From positions 179,853 to 243,852 of the forward strand of contig NZ_WMEZ01000006.1 in assembly GCF_009856415.1 (NCBI RefSeq): DNA of 64,000 bases, read 5' to 3'. Both the position numbers and the translations under genes were made by a program. The stretch is from Halobacillus litoralis. Its GTDB lineage: Bacteria; Bacillota; Bacilli; Bacillales; Halobacillaceae. Below the pieces are notes generated by a model. The model searched no databases and was not told where the DNA came from. It saw only the letters and a list, made by a program, of their open reading frames with translations. Below, piece by piece: positions 1 to 9,031 of this stretch. Each line of letters starts with the position of its first letter. Position 1 is the stretch's first letter.

Positions 1-141
1 ACGGAGCAGTAGGTCACCAAAAGGGGCCAGGACAGCAGCGTCTTCTCCGAACAGGAGACCGACAGATACACCGAGCACTAAGGCTACGGTGATTTTTTTA
101 ATCAATGATGTTTGTGTGTAGATTCTCCACAACTTACTCAT
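1..141 (-). CDS. Dicarboxylate/amino-acid:cation symporter, N-terminal part (runs off the window)
   Basis: Only the first 47 codons lie in the window. Reading from the ATG at 141, the product starts MSKLWRIYTQ, followed by one hydrophobic segment (VALVLGVSVGLLFGE) and then a proline-glycine turn (LAPFGDLLLR). That order, a short basic lead, a GLVLGxxxGLLFG-type first helix and the PFGDLF-type turn, is typical of the DAACS family (GltP/DctA/SstT-like), which imports dicarboxylates or amino acids with Na+ or H+. A strong Shine-Dalgarno (AAAAGGAGGG on the minus strand, 148-157) fixes the start. Which substrate is moved cannot be told from this fragment. It is transcribed away from the next gene. 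Confidence 0.75.
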   Translation of the reverse strand, partial: MSKLWRIYTQTSLIKKITVALVLGVSVGLLFGEDAAVLAPFGDLLLR

Positions 142-394
142 GGTGAACCCCTCCTTTTAAAAATATTTAAACAGTATAATGCTGATTGGTTTACTAAGGT
201 TTACTAGGGTAAGATAAGGCATGTGAACAAGGATGTCAACGGTATTGCTTACCATTGACAATTTCTTAATTAAAGTCTTCCTCAAATCCCATGTTTTATC
301 TTCTATATAAGCTCTTCTAGAAGGAGGAGTTATGATGAATGCTGTGAGCACCATCAGAGTGGCAGCGGGCTTTCATGTGCCTCTAAACTCACCC

Positions 395-436
395 AAACAT
401 CTCGAAATCGAGCCATCTTCAATCCTGCCATATCGT
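395..436. repeat. Remnant end of the dispersed intergenic repeat
   Basis: The stretch AACATCTCGAAATCGAG, followed by CTTCAATCCTGCCATAT, matches the outer end of the dispersed repeat seen in full at 40627-40935. It lies in the 141-518 gap, which otherwise holds no gene I can support. No other end is present, so this is a truncated copy. Confidence 0.5.
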
Positions 437-517
437 TAAGGTTTGCTCAAAGGATAAGTGTTACATGTGAAGAGAGTGAGGGTACTAGGTTTAAAAAGCG
501 AAAAGGAAGTGAAGTTT

Positions 518-1936
518 GTGGAGAAGAATACTGTCGTCGCTCTTGCTGGGGCGAGTGGGTATATAGGCCAAAACTTGATGGAAAAGCTGAAAGATCGTTC
601 TGAAATTATTGCCCTATCCCGAAATGGGGATGCAAAGGAAGACAGTGACCAAGTGACCTGGCGATCGTGCGATTTATATTCGATGGCAGATGCAGAAAAA
701 GGGTTGGATGGAGCGGATGTGGCTGTATATCTTGTGCACTCGATGATGCCTTCAGCTAAGTTAACCCAGGGCTCATTTGAAGATATGGATGTCATCCTTG
801 CTGATAATTTCGCCCAGGCGGCAAAAAAAGTAGGGGTGAAGCAAATTGTTTATTTGAGCGGCATCATCCCTGAAGATCAATCAAGACTTTCCCGTCATTT
901 GAAGAGTCGTCTTGAAGTGGAAAAGATTCTAGGTTCATACGGAGTCCCTGTGACGACGATCCGGGCAGGACTGATTGTCGGCCCTAGAGGATCTTCGTTT
1001 CCTATATTGAAAAAGTTAGTCAAACGTCTTCCTTTTATGGTTCTCCCCCAATGGACGAAGACGAAAACCCAGCCAATTGCCTTACCAGACGTAATCGGAT
1101 CCCTGCACCAAAGTATCGGCGAAGAGAGCTTAAAAGGTCGTTCGATAGACGTCGGGGGTCCAGATGTGATGACTTACGACAAGATGATGGAGCAAGTGGC
1201 AGGCGTCATGGACAGGAAACCGGTTATGGTCAATGTCCCGTTTTTGACCATTGATTTATCCAAGTTATGGGTAAGGCTCGTGACAGGAGCGCCTAAAGAA
1301 ATGGTATACCCGCTCATTGAAAGTCTTATTCATCCAATGGTCACCCGGTCCGAAAATGAAGTGGATGGAATCAGTGAAGGAAAAACGCCTTTCGTTGAAG
1401 CGGCCGAGTGGGCTCTAAAAGAGGAAAAGAAGCAACCTAAAAGAAAGTCGAACCTTCCTAATCTCCCTGCCATGCAGGATGATGTCCGCTCTGTCCAGCG
1501 GATCCCGCTTCCTCAAGGTCACTCTGCAGACTGGATTGGGAAATACTATGTCAAGTGGTTGGAAAAGGTATTGAATCCATGGGTGAAAACGACCGTAGAT
1601 GAAACCCATTGTTGTCAAATCGGTGTGATTTTTAATGATATCCCACTACTGGAATTCACATACTCAGCAGACAGAAGCACAAAGGACCGTGCTTTATATT
1701 ATATATCCGGAGGCCGGTTGACAAACAAAGAGAAAAACGTCAGAGGGAGACTTGAATTCAGAAAAATTCCGGGAAAAGATGAAGCGATTGTAGCCATTCA
1801 TGACTATATGCCGTCCTTGCCATGGTTCTTATACAAATATACCCAGGCAAAGGCTCATTTGATCGTGATGGCCTTATTCCGCAGGCACTTGGAGAAATGG
1901 GGGACACATGAACCATCGTTTCAAGTTCTTGAATAA
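518..1936 (+). CDS. NAD(P)-binding, NmrA/SDR-like protein with C-terminal extension
   Basis: A 472-residue protein with an atypical short-chain-dehydrogenase fold. The N-terminus carries a Rossmann glycine motif (VALAGASGYIGQNL), followed by a DLYSMADAEKGLDGADV-type region and YLSGIIPE. This resembles the NmrA/atypical SDR family, which binds NAD(P) for sugar or quinone chemistry or for regulation. From about residue 310 a second domain follows (DUF2867-like by general layout; my inference). The open frame extends upstream to 458, but the GTG at 518 is preceded by AAAAGGAAGTGAA at a fitting distance and starts directly before the Rossmann strand, so I prefer it. It sits alone, with divergent transport gene upstream and a short basic gene downstream. 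Substrate unknown. Confidence 0.8.
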   Translation: MEKNTVVALAGASGYIGQNLMEKLKDRSEIIALSRNGDAKEDSDQVTWRSCDLYSMADAEKGLDGADVAVYLVHSMMPSAKLTQGSFEDMDVILADNFAQAAKKVGVKQIVYLSGIIPEDQSRLSRHLKSRLEVEKILGSYGVPVTTIRAGLIVGPRGSSFPILKKLVKRLPFMVLPQWTKTKTQPIALPDVIGSLHQSIGEESLKGRSIDVGGPDVMTYDKMMEQVAGVMDRKPVMVNVPFLTIDLSKLWVRLVTGAPKEMVYPLIESLIHPMVTRSENEVDGISEGKTPFVEAAEWALKEEKKQPKRKSNLPNLPAMQDDVRSVQRIPLPQGHSADWIGKYYVKWLEKVLNPWVKTTVDETHCCQIGVIFNDIPLLEFTYSADRSTKDRALYYISGGRLTNKEKNVRGRLEFRKIPGKDEAIVAIHDYMPSLPWFLYKYTQAKAHLIVMALFRRHLEKWGTHEPSFQVLE

Positions 1937-1950
1937 TTTCGGGTGATTGA

Positions 1951-1986
1951 AACATAATAACCGTGTAAGACATTATGTTTTACACG
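1951..1986 (+). promoter_or_regulatory. Interlocked inverted repeats before a small gene
   Basis: Two overlapping inverted repeats can form only one at a time. AACATAAT (1951-1958) pairs with ATTATGTT (1972-1979), and CGTGTAA (1962-1968) pairs with TTACACG (1980-1986). The second arm abuts the Shine-Dalgarno of the next gene. This could be an operator or a leader switch; no function is shown. Confidence 0.35.
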
Positions 1987-1997
1987 AGGTGATTAGG

Positions 1998-2165
1998 ATG
2001 GGCAACAAGGAAAAAAAGCCGGATCGCCAGTTCAAGGAAAGAAAGAGCCATGGCGAGCACCGGAATGGCCGGAAAGCTCAATTCAAAAACCACAGTACAC
2101 ATTTCGGAGAAGATCCGAATGAGTACATCGACCGTGAGCGGTTAGGATACAACGCTGACGCGTAA
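1998..2165 (+). CDS. Small basic hydrophilic protein, unknown function
   Basis: A 55-residue, Lys/Arg/His-rich protein (MGNKEKKPDRQFKERKSHGE at the start, ending in DPNEYIDRERLGYNADA). No membrane segment, cysteine or known domain is visible. The longer frame opens at 1947, but the ATG at 1998 has GAGGTGATT just upstream. A strong terminator follows directly, so it is transcribed as its own short unit or as the tail of the gene at 518-1936. The composition resembles short basic proteins seen in Bacillus that may bind nucleic acid or be spore-related, but I do not recognise the family. Confidence 0.65.
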   Translation: MGNKEKKPDRQFKERKSHGEHRNGRKAQFKNHSTHFGEDPNEYIDRERLGYNADA

Positions 2166-2167
2166 CC

Positions 2168-2204
2168 AAATCCCCCATACGGCATTATGCCGTATGGGGG
2201 ATTT
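2168..2204 (+). terminator. Rho-independent terminator
   Basis: AATCCCCCATACGGCAT pairs with ATGCCGTATGGGGGATT around a minimal loop and is followed by a T-rich run (TTTTCTTCTT). It closes the 55-residue gene. The hairpin is symmetric, but the T-tract is stronger on the plus strand. Confidence 0.9.
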
Positions 2205-2224
2205 TCTTCTTACTAAAACTATAT

Positions 2225-2585
2225 GGCAGTATTCGGGAAGAATCGATTTCGAGATGTATCGAGGTTCGTTGCTTGGGATGAGCGTCAGGGTTGGCTGGGA
2301 AGCTACTCGTCCAGCTCCATCGCCCAGACACTCGCGTCATAAGCCGAACAGCAACGGAATGAAAAGGCCCATTCCGTTGCTGTTTGGCTTATGCCAGTCG
2401 TGTCTACCAGGGCGATTCCGCATTTGAACACTTTCCTGTGGGGGAGTGGTGAGCTTCCTCGGGCTACATCCTGCGGGGTCTCACCTATCTCCTTTCTCCC
2501 ACGGGAGTCTCGCAGCTTCCCAGCCACCCCATTTGTCGTAAGCGGGTAACGAACCCCTACACCGGGTGAGACTGTCTTCCGCTAT
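2225..2585. repeat. Dispersed intergenic repeat, copy A (with long hairpin core)
   Basis: Starts with GATTTCGAGATGTATCGAGG and contains a long internal hairpin (CATAAGCCGAACAGCAACGG pairing with CCGTTGCTGTTTGGCTTATG, about 2339-2395). The part from about 2262 to 2455 is nearly identical, in reverse orientation, to 40702-40894. Beyond 2455 the sequence switches to a different repeat body (GGGTCTCACC, GGGAGTCTCGCAGCTTCCCAG), so this copy is a composite. No protein-coding signal is convincing here. Confidence 0.8.
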
Positions 2586-2690
2586 CCTGGTATTATATGC
2601 ATGGAAATCTCTATATCAAGCTTTACACACCCACCGTGGGAGTTAGTTTTTCTTCTATTTTCACTGGTATAAAAGCTACTTATTTCGGAT

Positions 2691-2887
2691 GTGGTTTCGA
2701 GACACTTATATGGTAAAGGGGCGGAGGGAAACGGTGAGACTCCTATGGGACGTGTGGGACAGGTGAGACCCCGGAGGGCTTAGCCTGAGGAGGCTCACCG
2801 CCCGCCCCATGGAAAGCGAACTGTTTCCTGAAACCCCTAAAATCCAACAAACATCTCGAAACTGAATATTCCACAATAGGGAGCGTT
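2691..2887. repeat. Dispersed intergenic repeat, copy B
   Basis: Runs from GTGGTTTCGAGACACTTATA to ACATCTCGAAACTGA and ACAATAGGGAGCG. The body has the recurring blocks GGGGCGGAGGG, GGTGAGACTCCTATGGGA, GAGACCCCGG, GAGGAGGCTCACCG and GGAAAGCGAACTG. The ends TTTCGAGA and TCTCGAAA form a terminal inverted repeat, and blocks near each end also pair imperfectly. Closest relatives in the window are 17931-18121, 28241-28439 and 58331-58532. Confidence 0.85.
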
Positions 2888-2972
2888 TGTGGAAGAAGGG
2901 GAATCTTACTTAACTGTGCGCTCATTTAAGTCGATATTACTAAAAGAAAGAGTCAACTTAAGGGGGATGAAC

Positions 2973-4256
2973 ATGGGGTTATTCATGACAAAGAAAAAAG
3001 AGGAAGTTGGACCGCTCGGGGAAGGATTTGCAGGAGTCATTGATTTACCGAGGGATTCGGGTCTACATACACAGTTCGAAATGATTCATCTTAAGGAACA
3101 GGATTTAGCGATTCTGCAATCATTGAAGCCAGTGATCAGCAATCACATCGATCGTATCGTGACCCAATTTTATAATAATTTGGAAAATGAACCATCCTTA
3201 GAACGGATCATCAATGCCCACAGTTCTATCGATCGTTTAAAACAGACATTGACGGTTCATGTTCAGGAAATGTTCAACGGTACGATTGATACCACTTTTA
3301 TTGAAAAAAGAAAAAAGATTGCGACCGTGCATTTGAAAATTGGACTGGAACCAAAATGGTACATGTGTGCTTTCCAGGACCTATTATTATCATTCATGGA
3401 TATTTATAAACAGGATCTTCCACCTGAGCATTTCAGTCAAGCGACTCGTGCAACGACCAAAATCCTAAATATTGAACAGCAGCTCGTTCTTGAGATGTTC
3501 CAGGAAGAAGCCGAGGAGCTCCGGCAGATTGAAGTGGAGAAACGGGAAGAGGCTTACCGGCGAGTAGATCAAATGTCTGAAGAGGTAGCGGCGGTGTCTC
3601 AACAGGCGAGTGCGTCTACAGAGCAATTGACGGAACAGACAGACAAAATTGTCGGAGATTCTAAAAAAGGTTCCAAAGTTGCTCAACAAGTGGAGCAGCA
3701 ATCGATGGATGGGAAGCAGCGTTTGGAAATTCAGCAAAAACAAATGAACCAGATTCAAGAAAACATCAACGAAATCTCTGGTGATATGGAAAAATTGAAG
3801 CATGTTGCTGAAGAAATCAGCAAAATCGTAACCATCGTTTCTTCCATCGCGGAACAAACGAATTTACTCTCTCTGAATGCGTCGATTGAAGCCGCAAGAG
3901 CTGGTGAGCACGGCGCAGGTTTTACCGTGGTCGCGAATGAGGTGCGGAAGTTGTCTGAGCAGACGCAGAACTCAGTGGCAGAGGTGTCCGATTTAATCTC
4001 TACTACTAGTGGCCAGATCCACAATGTTTCAAGTAATGTCGGGAACATCAACACCATGATTTCTGAAGGGGCAGAGAGCATGGATCAAATCAATCAGTTT
4101 TTCACAGAAATCGTATCTGCGATGGGCCAGAATAAAACCTATAATGCCGGGATTGAAGCAGAACTTGAACAATTCGCTCAGGTCATCGAGGAAATCAATG
4201 GGGCGGTTTATAAGGTGGCGGCTTCTTCTCAACAGTTGACGGAGCTTACAGATTAA
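2973..4256 (+). CDS. hemAT: Heme aerotaxis transducer (globin-coupled methyl-accepting protein)
   Basis: A soluble 427-residue sensor. The N-terminal globin-type domain (about residues 20-185) carries a likely proximal heme histidine at H120 ([11 protein letters not shown]) and the distal tyrosine at Y67 (TQFYNN). Both match B. subtilis HemAT H123 and Y70 with the same three-residue offset. The C-terminal half is a chemoreceptor signalling domain with the highly conserved hairpin tip ([18 protein letters not shown], then [16 protein letters not shown]). No transmembrane segment is present. It should sense O2 and signal to CheW/CheA; those genes are not in the window. The open frame reaches back to 2889, into the repeat, but AAGGGG at 2960-2965 fits the ATG at 2973 best. 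Confidence 0.93.
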   Translation: MGLFMTKKKEEVGPLGEGFAGVIDLPRDSGLHTQFEMIHLKEQDLAILQSLKPVISNHIDRIVTQFYNNLENEPSLERIINAHSSIDRLKQTLTVHVQEMFNGTIDTTFIEKRKKIATVHLKIGLEPKWYMCAFQDLLLSFMDIYKQDLPPEHFSQATRATTKILNIEQQLVLEMFQEEAEELRQIEVEKREEAYRRVDQMSEEVAAVSQQASASTEQLTEQTDKIVGDSKKGSKVAQQVEQQSMDGKQRLEIQQKQMNQIQENINEISGDMEKLKHVAEEISKIVTIVSSIAEQTNLLSLNASIEAARAGEHGAGFTVVANEVRKLSEQTQNSVAEVSDLISTTSGQIHNVSSNVGNINTMISEGAESMDQINQFFTEIVSAMGQNKTYNAGIEAELEQFAQVIEEINGAVYKVAASSQQLTELTD

Positions 4257-4304
4257 AGGGGAAGAGGAGAACCCTATTCCGATGGCAGCTTCTCGCCAAT
4301 GTTT

Positions 4305-4664
4305 TCATTCCTGATTCTCAAGCCAATCTTTCAATACGACAGCATGGTTGTATTGTTCATCTTTCGCTCCATATAAAAGAACCAACCGATGATTTTGAGC
4401 GATATCCTGTAATTCTTTTTTCTTTGCTTTTGCCTCATCAGAATGATGCAGTTCCTTTTTGTACCTGGCTGTAAATTCCTGAAATCTTTCAGGAGTATGA
4501 TTGAACCATTTCCGAAGGGAAGAGGTTGGGGTGAGTTCTTTCGCCCATTCATCCAGCTGTGCCTTTTCTTTTGATATACCACGCGGCCATACACCGTCAA
4601 TGAGGACCCGGTATCCTCCGATTTGTTTTTCATCTTCATAAATACGTTTCAAAACGATGGACAC
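4305..4664 (-). CDS. DUF488 family protein
   Basis: A 119-residue protein of the DUF488/YeaO type. The motifs IGGYRVLIDGVWPRGISKEK near the N-terminus, ELTPTSSLRKWFNHTPERF in the middle and LVLLYGAKD near the C-terminus are diagnostic of the family. The biochemical role is not established. A GTG start at 4664 is supported by AAGGAGG nine bases upstream. It faces hemAT convergently (49 bp between stops), and no clear terminator is seen in that gap. Confidence 0.88.
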   Translation of the reverse strand: MSIVLKRIYEDEKQIGGYRVLIDGVWPRGISKEKAQLDEWAKELTPTSSLRKWFNHTPERFQEFTARYKKELHHSDEAKAKKKELQDIAQNHRLVLLYGAKDEQYNHAVVLKDWLENQE

Positions 4665-4699
4665 GGGAGATATCCTCCTTTACTGTGATAAAAAAATAA

Positions 4700-4728
4700 G
4701 AAGCCCGGCACGTTTGGATGCCGGACTT
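4700..4728 (-). terminator. Terminator of the YtxH/DUF948 operon
   Basis: On the minus strand AAGTCCGGCA and TGCCGGGCTT pair, followed by CTTATTTTTTT. It lies just after the 173-residue YtxH-like gene and just before the DUF488 start. Confidence 0.85.
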
Positions 4729-4746
4729 CCTCCATGTAACAAGGAA

Positions 4747-5268
4747 TTAGTGTCGAGGGTTGACCTCTACAACTTTTTCTTGAGGTACCGTTGCATTTTC
4801 CTCTTGTGTATCTTCTGTAAGCTCGTCCTTCGCTTCCTTGGCTTTATCGCCAACTTCCTGCAAGTCTTCACCGGCATCTTTCGCTGTGTTTATAATTTCT
4901 TCAGACTCTTCTTTAATATCTCTCGCTTTATCAGCGATCTCTTTTCCTTGGTTGTTAAATACATCTTGAACGGTTGCGGCTGCTTCACTTACAATGTTCA
5001 CCACACTGCGAACCCGTGTAACAAGGTCATCTTTTTTTGCAGATGGATCTTCTTTCACCTCAGAAGCATAGTCAGAAACCGCGTCTTTCGTTGAGCGAGT
5101 GCCTTCTTTCAGACGCTTTCTTTCTTTAGGATCTTTAATAAGAATGAAAGCTCCGCCGATTAATGCGCCTGTCAAAATAGCAACCGGCAGTTTTTTGTTG
5201 CCTCTTTTCTTAGGTGTTTGTGTTTGTGGTTGTTGGTTTACACTTTGATTTACATTTTGGTTTTCCAT
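4747..5268 (-). CDS. YtxH-like stress/envelope protein
   Basis: A 173-residue protein with a Gln/Asn-rich start (residues 1-20), a basic patch (PKKRGNKK), one membrane segment (LPVAILTGALIGGAFILI, about residues 27-44) and a KDPKERKRLKEG motif directly after it. The rest is a long charged helix-forming tail. That order, a short GxxxGxxxG-type helix followed by a charged tail, is the YtxH pattern. B. subtilis YtxH is a general-stress protein of unclear biochemistry. It is last in a four-gene operon and overlaps the stop of the preceding gene by one base (TAATG). Confidence 0.75.
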   Translation of the reverse strand: MENQNVNQSVNQQPQTQTPKKRGNKKLPVAILTGALIGGAFILIKDPKERKRLKEGTRSTKDAVSDYASEVKEDPSAKKDDLVTRVRSVVNIVSEAAATVQDVFNNQGKEIADKARDIKEESEEIINTAKDAGEDLQEVGDKAKEAKDELTEDTQEENATVPQEKVVEVNPRH

Positions 5269-5492
5269 TAGGAAATACCCCTTTCGGTTTTTAAATTTTT
5301 TTGAGCTTCGATACGCATTTTTTCTTTCGTTGCCTGGATGTCTTCGTATTGACTTCTACCCGTATCATAAAATTCCTCTTTTTTGCGGTCGTACTTCATT
5401 TTTGAAACGGATGGTTCCTTGATCCATATCCTCAAAGTTAATCCACTGACGAAACCGGCGATGATGCCGATGATCCATTCGAGTGCCTTCAT
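5268..5492 (-). CDS. Small single-pass membrane protein
   Basis: A 74-residue protein with an N-terminal membrane helix (WIIGIIAGFVSGLTLRIWI, about residues 5-23) and a charged, Lys-rich C-terminal tail. There are no motifs for a known enzyme. It overlaps the next upstream gene by four bases (ATGA) and the following gene by one base, so it is translationally coupled inside the operon. The layout is like a short YtxH relative, but the family is uncertain. Confidence 0.7.
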   Translation of the reverse strand: MKALEWIIGIIAGFVSGLTLRIWIKEPSVSKMKYDRKKEEFYDTGRSQYEDIQATKEKMRIEAQKNLKTERGIS

Positions 5493-5938
5493 GATGAAGT
5501 GGTCTCCAACTGAGCGGCCTTCAATGCTTTTCGTTTTTGTGAAAAGTAATACGTCAAAGCAAGTGCTCCGTATACGCCACGCCAGCCTTCTTCGTTGATT
5601 TTTTGTTCACCTTCATGCGTTGTTTGCTTCAATGAATAGGTCATATCAACAAGAGAGGACGTAAGTTTCCTGGAAGACTCACCGATATCCCCAACGATAT
5701 AGAAAAGAGGACTGAGAGCCCGGATCTTTTCATTAACGTCTGCTAATGTGTCGTTACTGTGGTGCAGGACACCTGTCGTTTCCTTCATGACAGAATCCAG
5801 TTGCTCTGGCAGTTGATCAACGGTCTTTTTGACACCGCCGAGGACACCTGCCAAGTTATTCAATGCTTTAATAAGGAAAATCGAGACAATTGCAAAGGCG
5901 ATCCCGATAATTAAAACACCAATTCCTAAAAAGTCCAT
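5489..5938 (-). CDS. DUF948 (YtxG-like) membrane protein
   Basis: A 149-residue protein with an N-terminal membrane helix (LGIGVLIIGIAFAIVSIFLI), then a helical region typical of DUF948 (KTVDQLPEQLDSVMKETTGVL) and a C-terminal block (WRGVYGALALTYYF). DUF948 proteins such as B. subtilis YtxG are stress-induced and attached to the membrane by this helix. The next gene upstream in the operon is a paralogue with the same architecture, which points to a tandem duplication. Function not established. Confidence 0.82.
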   Translation of the reverse strand: MDFLGIGVLIIGIAFAIVSIFLIKALNNLAGVLGGVKKTVDQLPEQLDSVMKETTGVLHHSNDTLADVNEKIRALSPLFYIVGDIGESSRKLTSSLVDMTYSLKQTTHEGEQKINEEGWRGVYGALALTYYFSQKRKALKAAQLETTSS

Positions 5939-5956
5939 CTAAAAACCCTCTCTTCT

Positions 5957-6370
5957 TTATTGTACTTTTTTTCTTTTCCATTTCAGATACAGTTCAATCG
6001 CTGCATCTCCCCAGCGGAGTGCCTTTGTGACTTTTTCATCTCTTTCATGAGAAGCATGTGCGACACTTTCAGAAACGCCTTGAATGGATTGATTGACATG
6101 ACCGACCGTGGTACCAACATTGCCGAGCGCGTCCATCAGTCCGTCAAGCGTCTTCGTTTTGGTTTCAATATCTGAAGCGATGTGATTCGTTTTCTTAAGT
6201 AAGCTCTCTGACTCTGTCGTGATGCCCTGCATTTGTCCTTCGACTTTTTCTAACGTTTGAGAAACACTCGTCATCGTACTCGATGCAGCTTTCAGTGTTT
6301 TCACAACGAAGATGGCTATGAATGCAAAGGCAATGGCGATGATGAGTAAACTGATTCCCGCTAATGACAT
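5957..6370 (-). CDS. DUF948 (YtxG-like) membrane protein, paralogue
   Basis: A 137-residue protein that is first in the operon. An N-terminal helix (GISLLIIAIAFAFIAIFVV) is followed by a methyl-acceptor-like amphipathic helix with TLEKVEGQMQGITTESESLL and HVNQSIQGVSESV, and a basic tail (KWKRKKVQ). It shares the DUF948 layout with the following gene at lower sequence similarity. The Shine-Dalgarno AGAGGTGA lies just upstream of the ATG. The sigma-B-like promoter at 6485-6510 lies about 115 bases upstream. Confidence 0.82.
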   Translation of the reverse strand: MSLAGISLLIIAIAFAFIAIFVVKTLKAASSTMTSVSQTLEKVEGQMQGITTESESLLKKTNHIASDIETKTKTLDGLMDALGNVGTTVGHVNQSIQGVSESVAHASHERDEKVTKALRWGDAAIELYLKWKRKKVQ

Positions 6371-6484
6371 GACTCTTCACCTCTTTTATGTTTTAGGGAT
6401 TTCTCTACCTGGTTTTTGGCCAATTAGAGAAAAAAGCCCCCGGAGCATCTTGCCTCCAGCTGACCCTTTAATTCTTGTAAAGCT

Positions 6485-6510
6485 ATACCACTAATCTTTT
6501 TCAATGAAAC
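6485..6510 (-). promoter_or_regulatory. Sigma-B-type promoter of the YtxG/YtxH-like operon
   Basis: On the minus strand GTTTCA, a 14-base spacer and TGGTAT fit the sigma-B pattern GTTTAA-N12-15-GGGTAT with one mismatch in each box. The B. subtilis ytxGHJ operon is known to be under sigma-B (and sigma-H), which supports this reading. Confidence 0.55.
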
Positions 6511-6884
6511 ACTCTCCTAGTTAGAAGTTTATGTAAATCTAAAAAATAGTCCATTTTCCATATTATCAAGGAGGGAGCGGTTTCTTTCCTTTAGTTTGTG
6601 ATGATGGATGCTGACATCTTCATCACAAATGTTAGAAGCCTTAGATAGCTCAGACCGTATCCCTTTAGCTAAAAACGTATCCATACATGGGTAGAACTCG
6701 ATCGTTTTTCTTTGAATCTCCTATGGTAATCTGCACTTTATCCGTTGAAGGAAGAAACCAAAAACAGTATATAATTCTTCCAAACGACCAACACCCATTG
6801 ATCTATTACTCTAAAAGTCCTATATTTGGAATCTTTTGTCTAAGTAAGGTTTTTCCATAAAAGGAAGAGGGAAGTACATATTTA

Positions 6885-6898
6885 TGCAAGCGCTTACT
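6885..6898 (+). promoter_or_regulatory. cre-like site (CcpA) upstream of the glycogen operon
   Basis: TGCAAGCGCTTACT fits the cre consensus TGWAANCGNTNWCA except at positions 3 and 14. It lies in the roughly 740 bp gap between the ytx-like operon and glgB, about 215 bases before the glgB start. Apart from this and the sigma-B site, I see no gene in that AT-rich gap. Confidence 0.5.
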
Positions 6899-7111
6899 TA
6901 TAAACTTTGTTATAAAAGTAAGCAAGAATAATGAGTTTGTATAAAAATTCGTCACGATTCGACAAAACTTTTCAGAAAATTTTTATTAATAGCAATTGTA
7001 AAAGAGGTTTTCTGATTTTATGATGAATATAGGCAAAAATAAAACACGTAAATTTTTTGCATGTTCATCAACAGAAACTAAAAATCTACTAGTTTAAAGA
7101 GGAGTGATGGT

Positions 7112-9031
7112 GTGGTCCAAGATACAACTTTAGAGCATGATATCTATTTATTCCATGAAGGAAACCTCCGTTACAGTCACAGGCTGCTCGGGGCGCATCC
7201 GGAGACGAGAAATGGGGAGAAAGGTGTCCGTTTTGCCGTTTGGGCTCCGAATGCTGTTCAGGTGAGCGTCGTTGGGATGTTCAATGATTGGGACGGCCGG
7301 GAGAATCCGATGGAAAAAATCAATGATAACGGAATTTGGATCGCCTTCATTCCGGGTCTTGAAAAAGGCACGATATATAAGTATGAGATATTAACGACTC
7401 ACGGACATCTACAGTTGAAAGCGGATCCATATGCAATCTCCAGCGAGCTTCGACCTGATACGGCTTCTGTCGTCTACCCTCTGGAAAATTACTCTTGGGG
7501 CGATGAGGAGTGGATGAAGCAGAGAAAGGCGAAGAACCCCTATGAATCTCCAATGTCCATCTACGAGCTTCATCTAGGATCATGGAAAAACATCGAACCT
7601 GAGGTCTTTTATAATTACCGGGACTACGCTGACACAGTGATCCCTTACGTCAAAGAACTAGGGTATACCCATATCGAACTCCTTCCATTGACAGAGCACC
7701 CTTTCGATCGTTCATGGGGTTATCAGGCGACAGGGTACTATTCTGTCACCTCTCGTTATGGAACCCCCGATGATTTCAAATATTTTGTCGATCAGTGTCA
7801 TAAATATGGAATCGGTGTCATATTGGATTGGGTTCCGGGGCATTTCTGTAAGGATGCTCACGGGTTACGCCGGTTTGATGGAGAAGCTCTCTATGAATAT
7901 GCCAATCCTAGTAAGGCGGAGAAAACACAGTGGGGGACGCTTACGTTCGATTTTGCTAGAAACGAAGTCCAAAGCTTCCTTATTTCGAACGCGATCTACT
8001 GGCTGAAGGAGTACCACCTCGATGGTTTGCGGGTCGATGCCGTGGCGAGCATGCTTTATTTGGATTTCGGCAAGGAAGATGGCGAATGGGAGCTGAATGA
8101 GTACGGCGGTCGTGAAAATTTGGAAGCTGTATCGTTTATCAAAAAAATGAACGAAGCCATCTTTGAGGAAACTCCGGATGTATTAATGATGGCCGAAGAG
8201 TCCACCTCGTGGCCGCTTGTCAGTGCGCCAACCTATATAGGCGGTCTTGGCTTCAATTATAAATGGAACATGGGCTGGATGAACGACATGCTCAAGTATA
8301 TGGAGATGGATCCGATTCACCGAAAATACCACCATAACTTGATCACCTTTTCATTGTTCTATGCTTTTTCCGAAAACTTTGTACTACCGATTTCTCATGA
8401 TGAGGTCGTTCATGGCAAGAAATCGTTACTAAATAAAATGCCGGGTGATTACTGGCAGAAGTTCGCGAACCTGCGAGCCTTTCTTGCCTATATGTATGCC
8501 CACCCAGGGAAGAAACTCATGTTCATGGGAGGTGAATTCGGACAGTTCGATGAGTGGAAAGATTTAGAAGATCTGGATTGGGAGCTATTGGACTATGATT
8601 CTCACGCCTCCATATTGGATTATACGAAACAATTGCACCAATTGTATCAAGATATGCCTGCCTTATGGGAACTTGATCATAAGGAAGAAGGCTTCATGTG
8701 GATCGATGCCAACAACTATGAGCAGAGTATCATCTCATTTGCCCGCAACAGTCGTACATCCAATGACCAGTTGGTAGTCGTCTGCAACTTCACTCCAGAA
8801 GTCTATCACGATTACAGAATAGGAGTACCGAAACATGGCTCATATAAAGAAATTTTCTCGAGCGACGCGGAACATTTCGGAGGTTCTGGGCAGACGAACG
8901 GTCTGCCTTTAGAAAGCGTACCTTCCCCATGGCAAGGACAGGATCAGCATATTACCATGACGATTCCCCCGCTCGGTGTGAGCTTCTTGAAAAGAACTTC
9001 AGTATCCAAGGAGGAAAATCATGAAAAATAA
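7112..9031 (+). CDS. glgB: 1,4-alpha-glucan branching enzyme
   Basis: A 639-residue GH13 branching enzyme that forms alpha-1,6 branches in glycogen. An N-terminal CBM48 domain ([22 protein letters not shown]) precedes the catalytic barrel. Catalytic residues are visible as nucleophile D309 ([10 protein letters not shown]), acid/base E362 (MMAEES) and D430 ([10 protein letters not shown]). The length is normal for the family. A GTG start is supported by GAGGAG about 8 bases upstream. It is the first gene of the glycogen operon, and its 3' end overlaps glgC by 11 bases. Confidence 0.97.
   Translation: MVQDTTLEHDIYLFHEGNLRYSHRLLGAHPETRNGEKGVRFAVWAPNAVQVSVVGMFNDWDGRENPMEKINDNGIWIAFIPGLEKGTIYKYEILTTHGHLQLKADPYAISSELRPDTASVVYPLENYSWGDEEWMKQRKAKNPYESPMSIYELHLGSWKNIEPEVFYNYRDYADTVIPYVKELGYTHIELLPLTEHPFDRSWGYQATGYYSVTSRYGTPDDFKYFVDQCHKYGIGVILDWVPGHFCKDAHGLRRFDGEALYEYANPSKAEKTQWGTLTFDFARNEVQSFLISNAIYWLKEYHLDGLRVDAVASMLYLDFGKEDGEWELNEYGGRENLEAVSFIKKMNEAIFEETPDVLMMAEESTSWPLVSAPTYIGGLGFNYKWNMGWMNDMLKYMEMDPIHRKYHHNLITFSLFYAFSENFVLPISHDEVVHGKKSLLNKMPGDYWQKFANLRAFLAYMYAHPGKKLMFMGGEFGQFDEWKDLEDLDWELLDYDSHASILDYTKQLHQLYQDMPALWELDHKEEGFMWIDANNYEQSIISFARNSRTSNDQLVVVCNFTPEVYHDYRIGVPKHGSYKEIFSSDAEHFGGSGQTNGLPLESVPSPWQGQDQHITMTIPPLGVSFLKRTSVSKEENHEK

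Noticed and set aside
436..795. Antisense frame of 119 codons opposite the NAD-binding gene
   Set aside because: It overlaps a well-supported coding sequence and has no ribosome site or family signal.
2194..2925. Short frames across copies A and B of the repeat
   Set aside because: The same blocks occur in intergenic copies in other frames and orientations, so coding is unlikely.
4657..5094. 145-codon plus-strand frame opposite the YtxH-like gene
   Set aside because: It is a Cys/Phe-rich shadow of the minus-strand genes without a fitting ribosome site.
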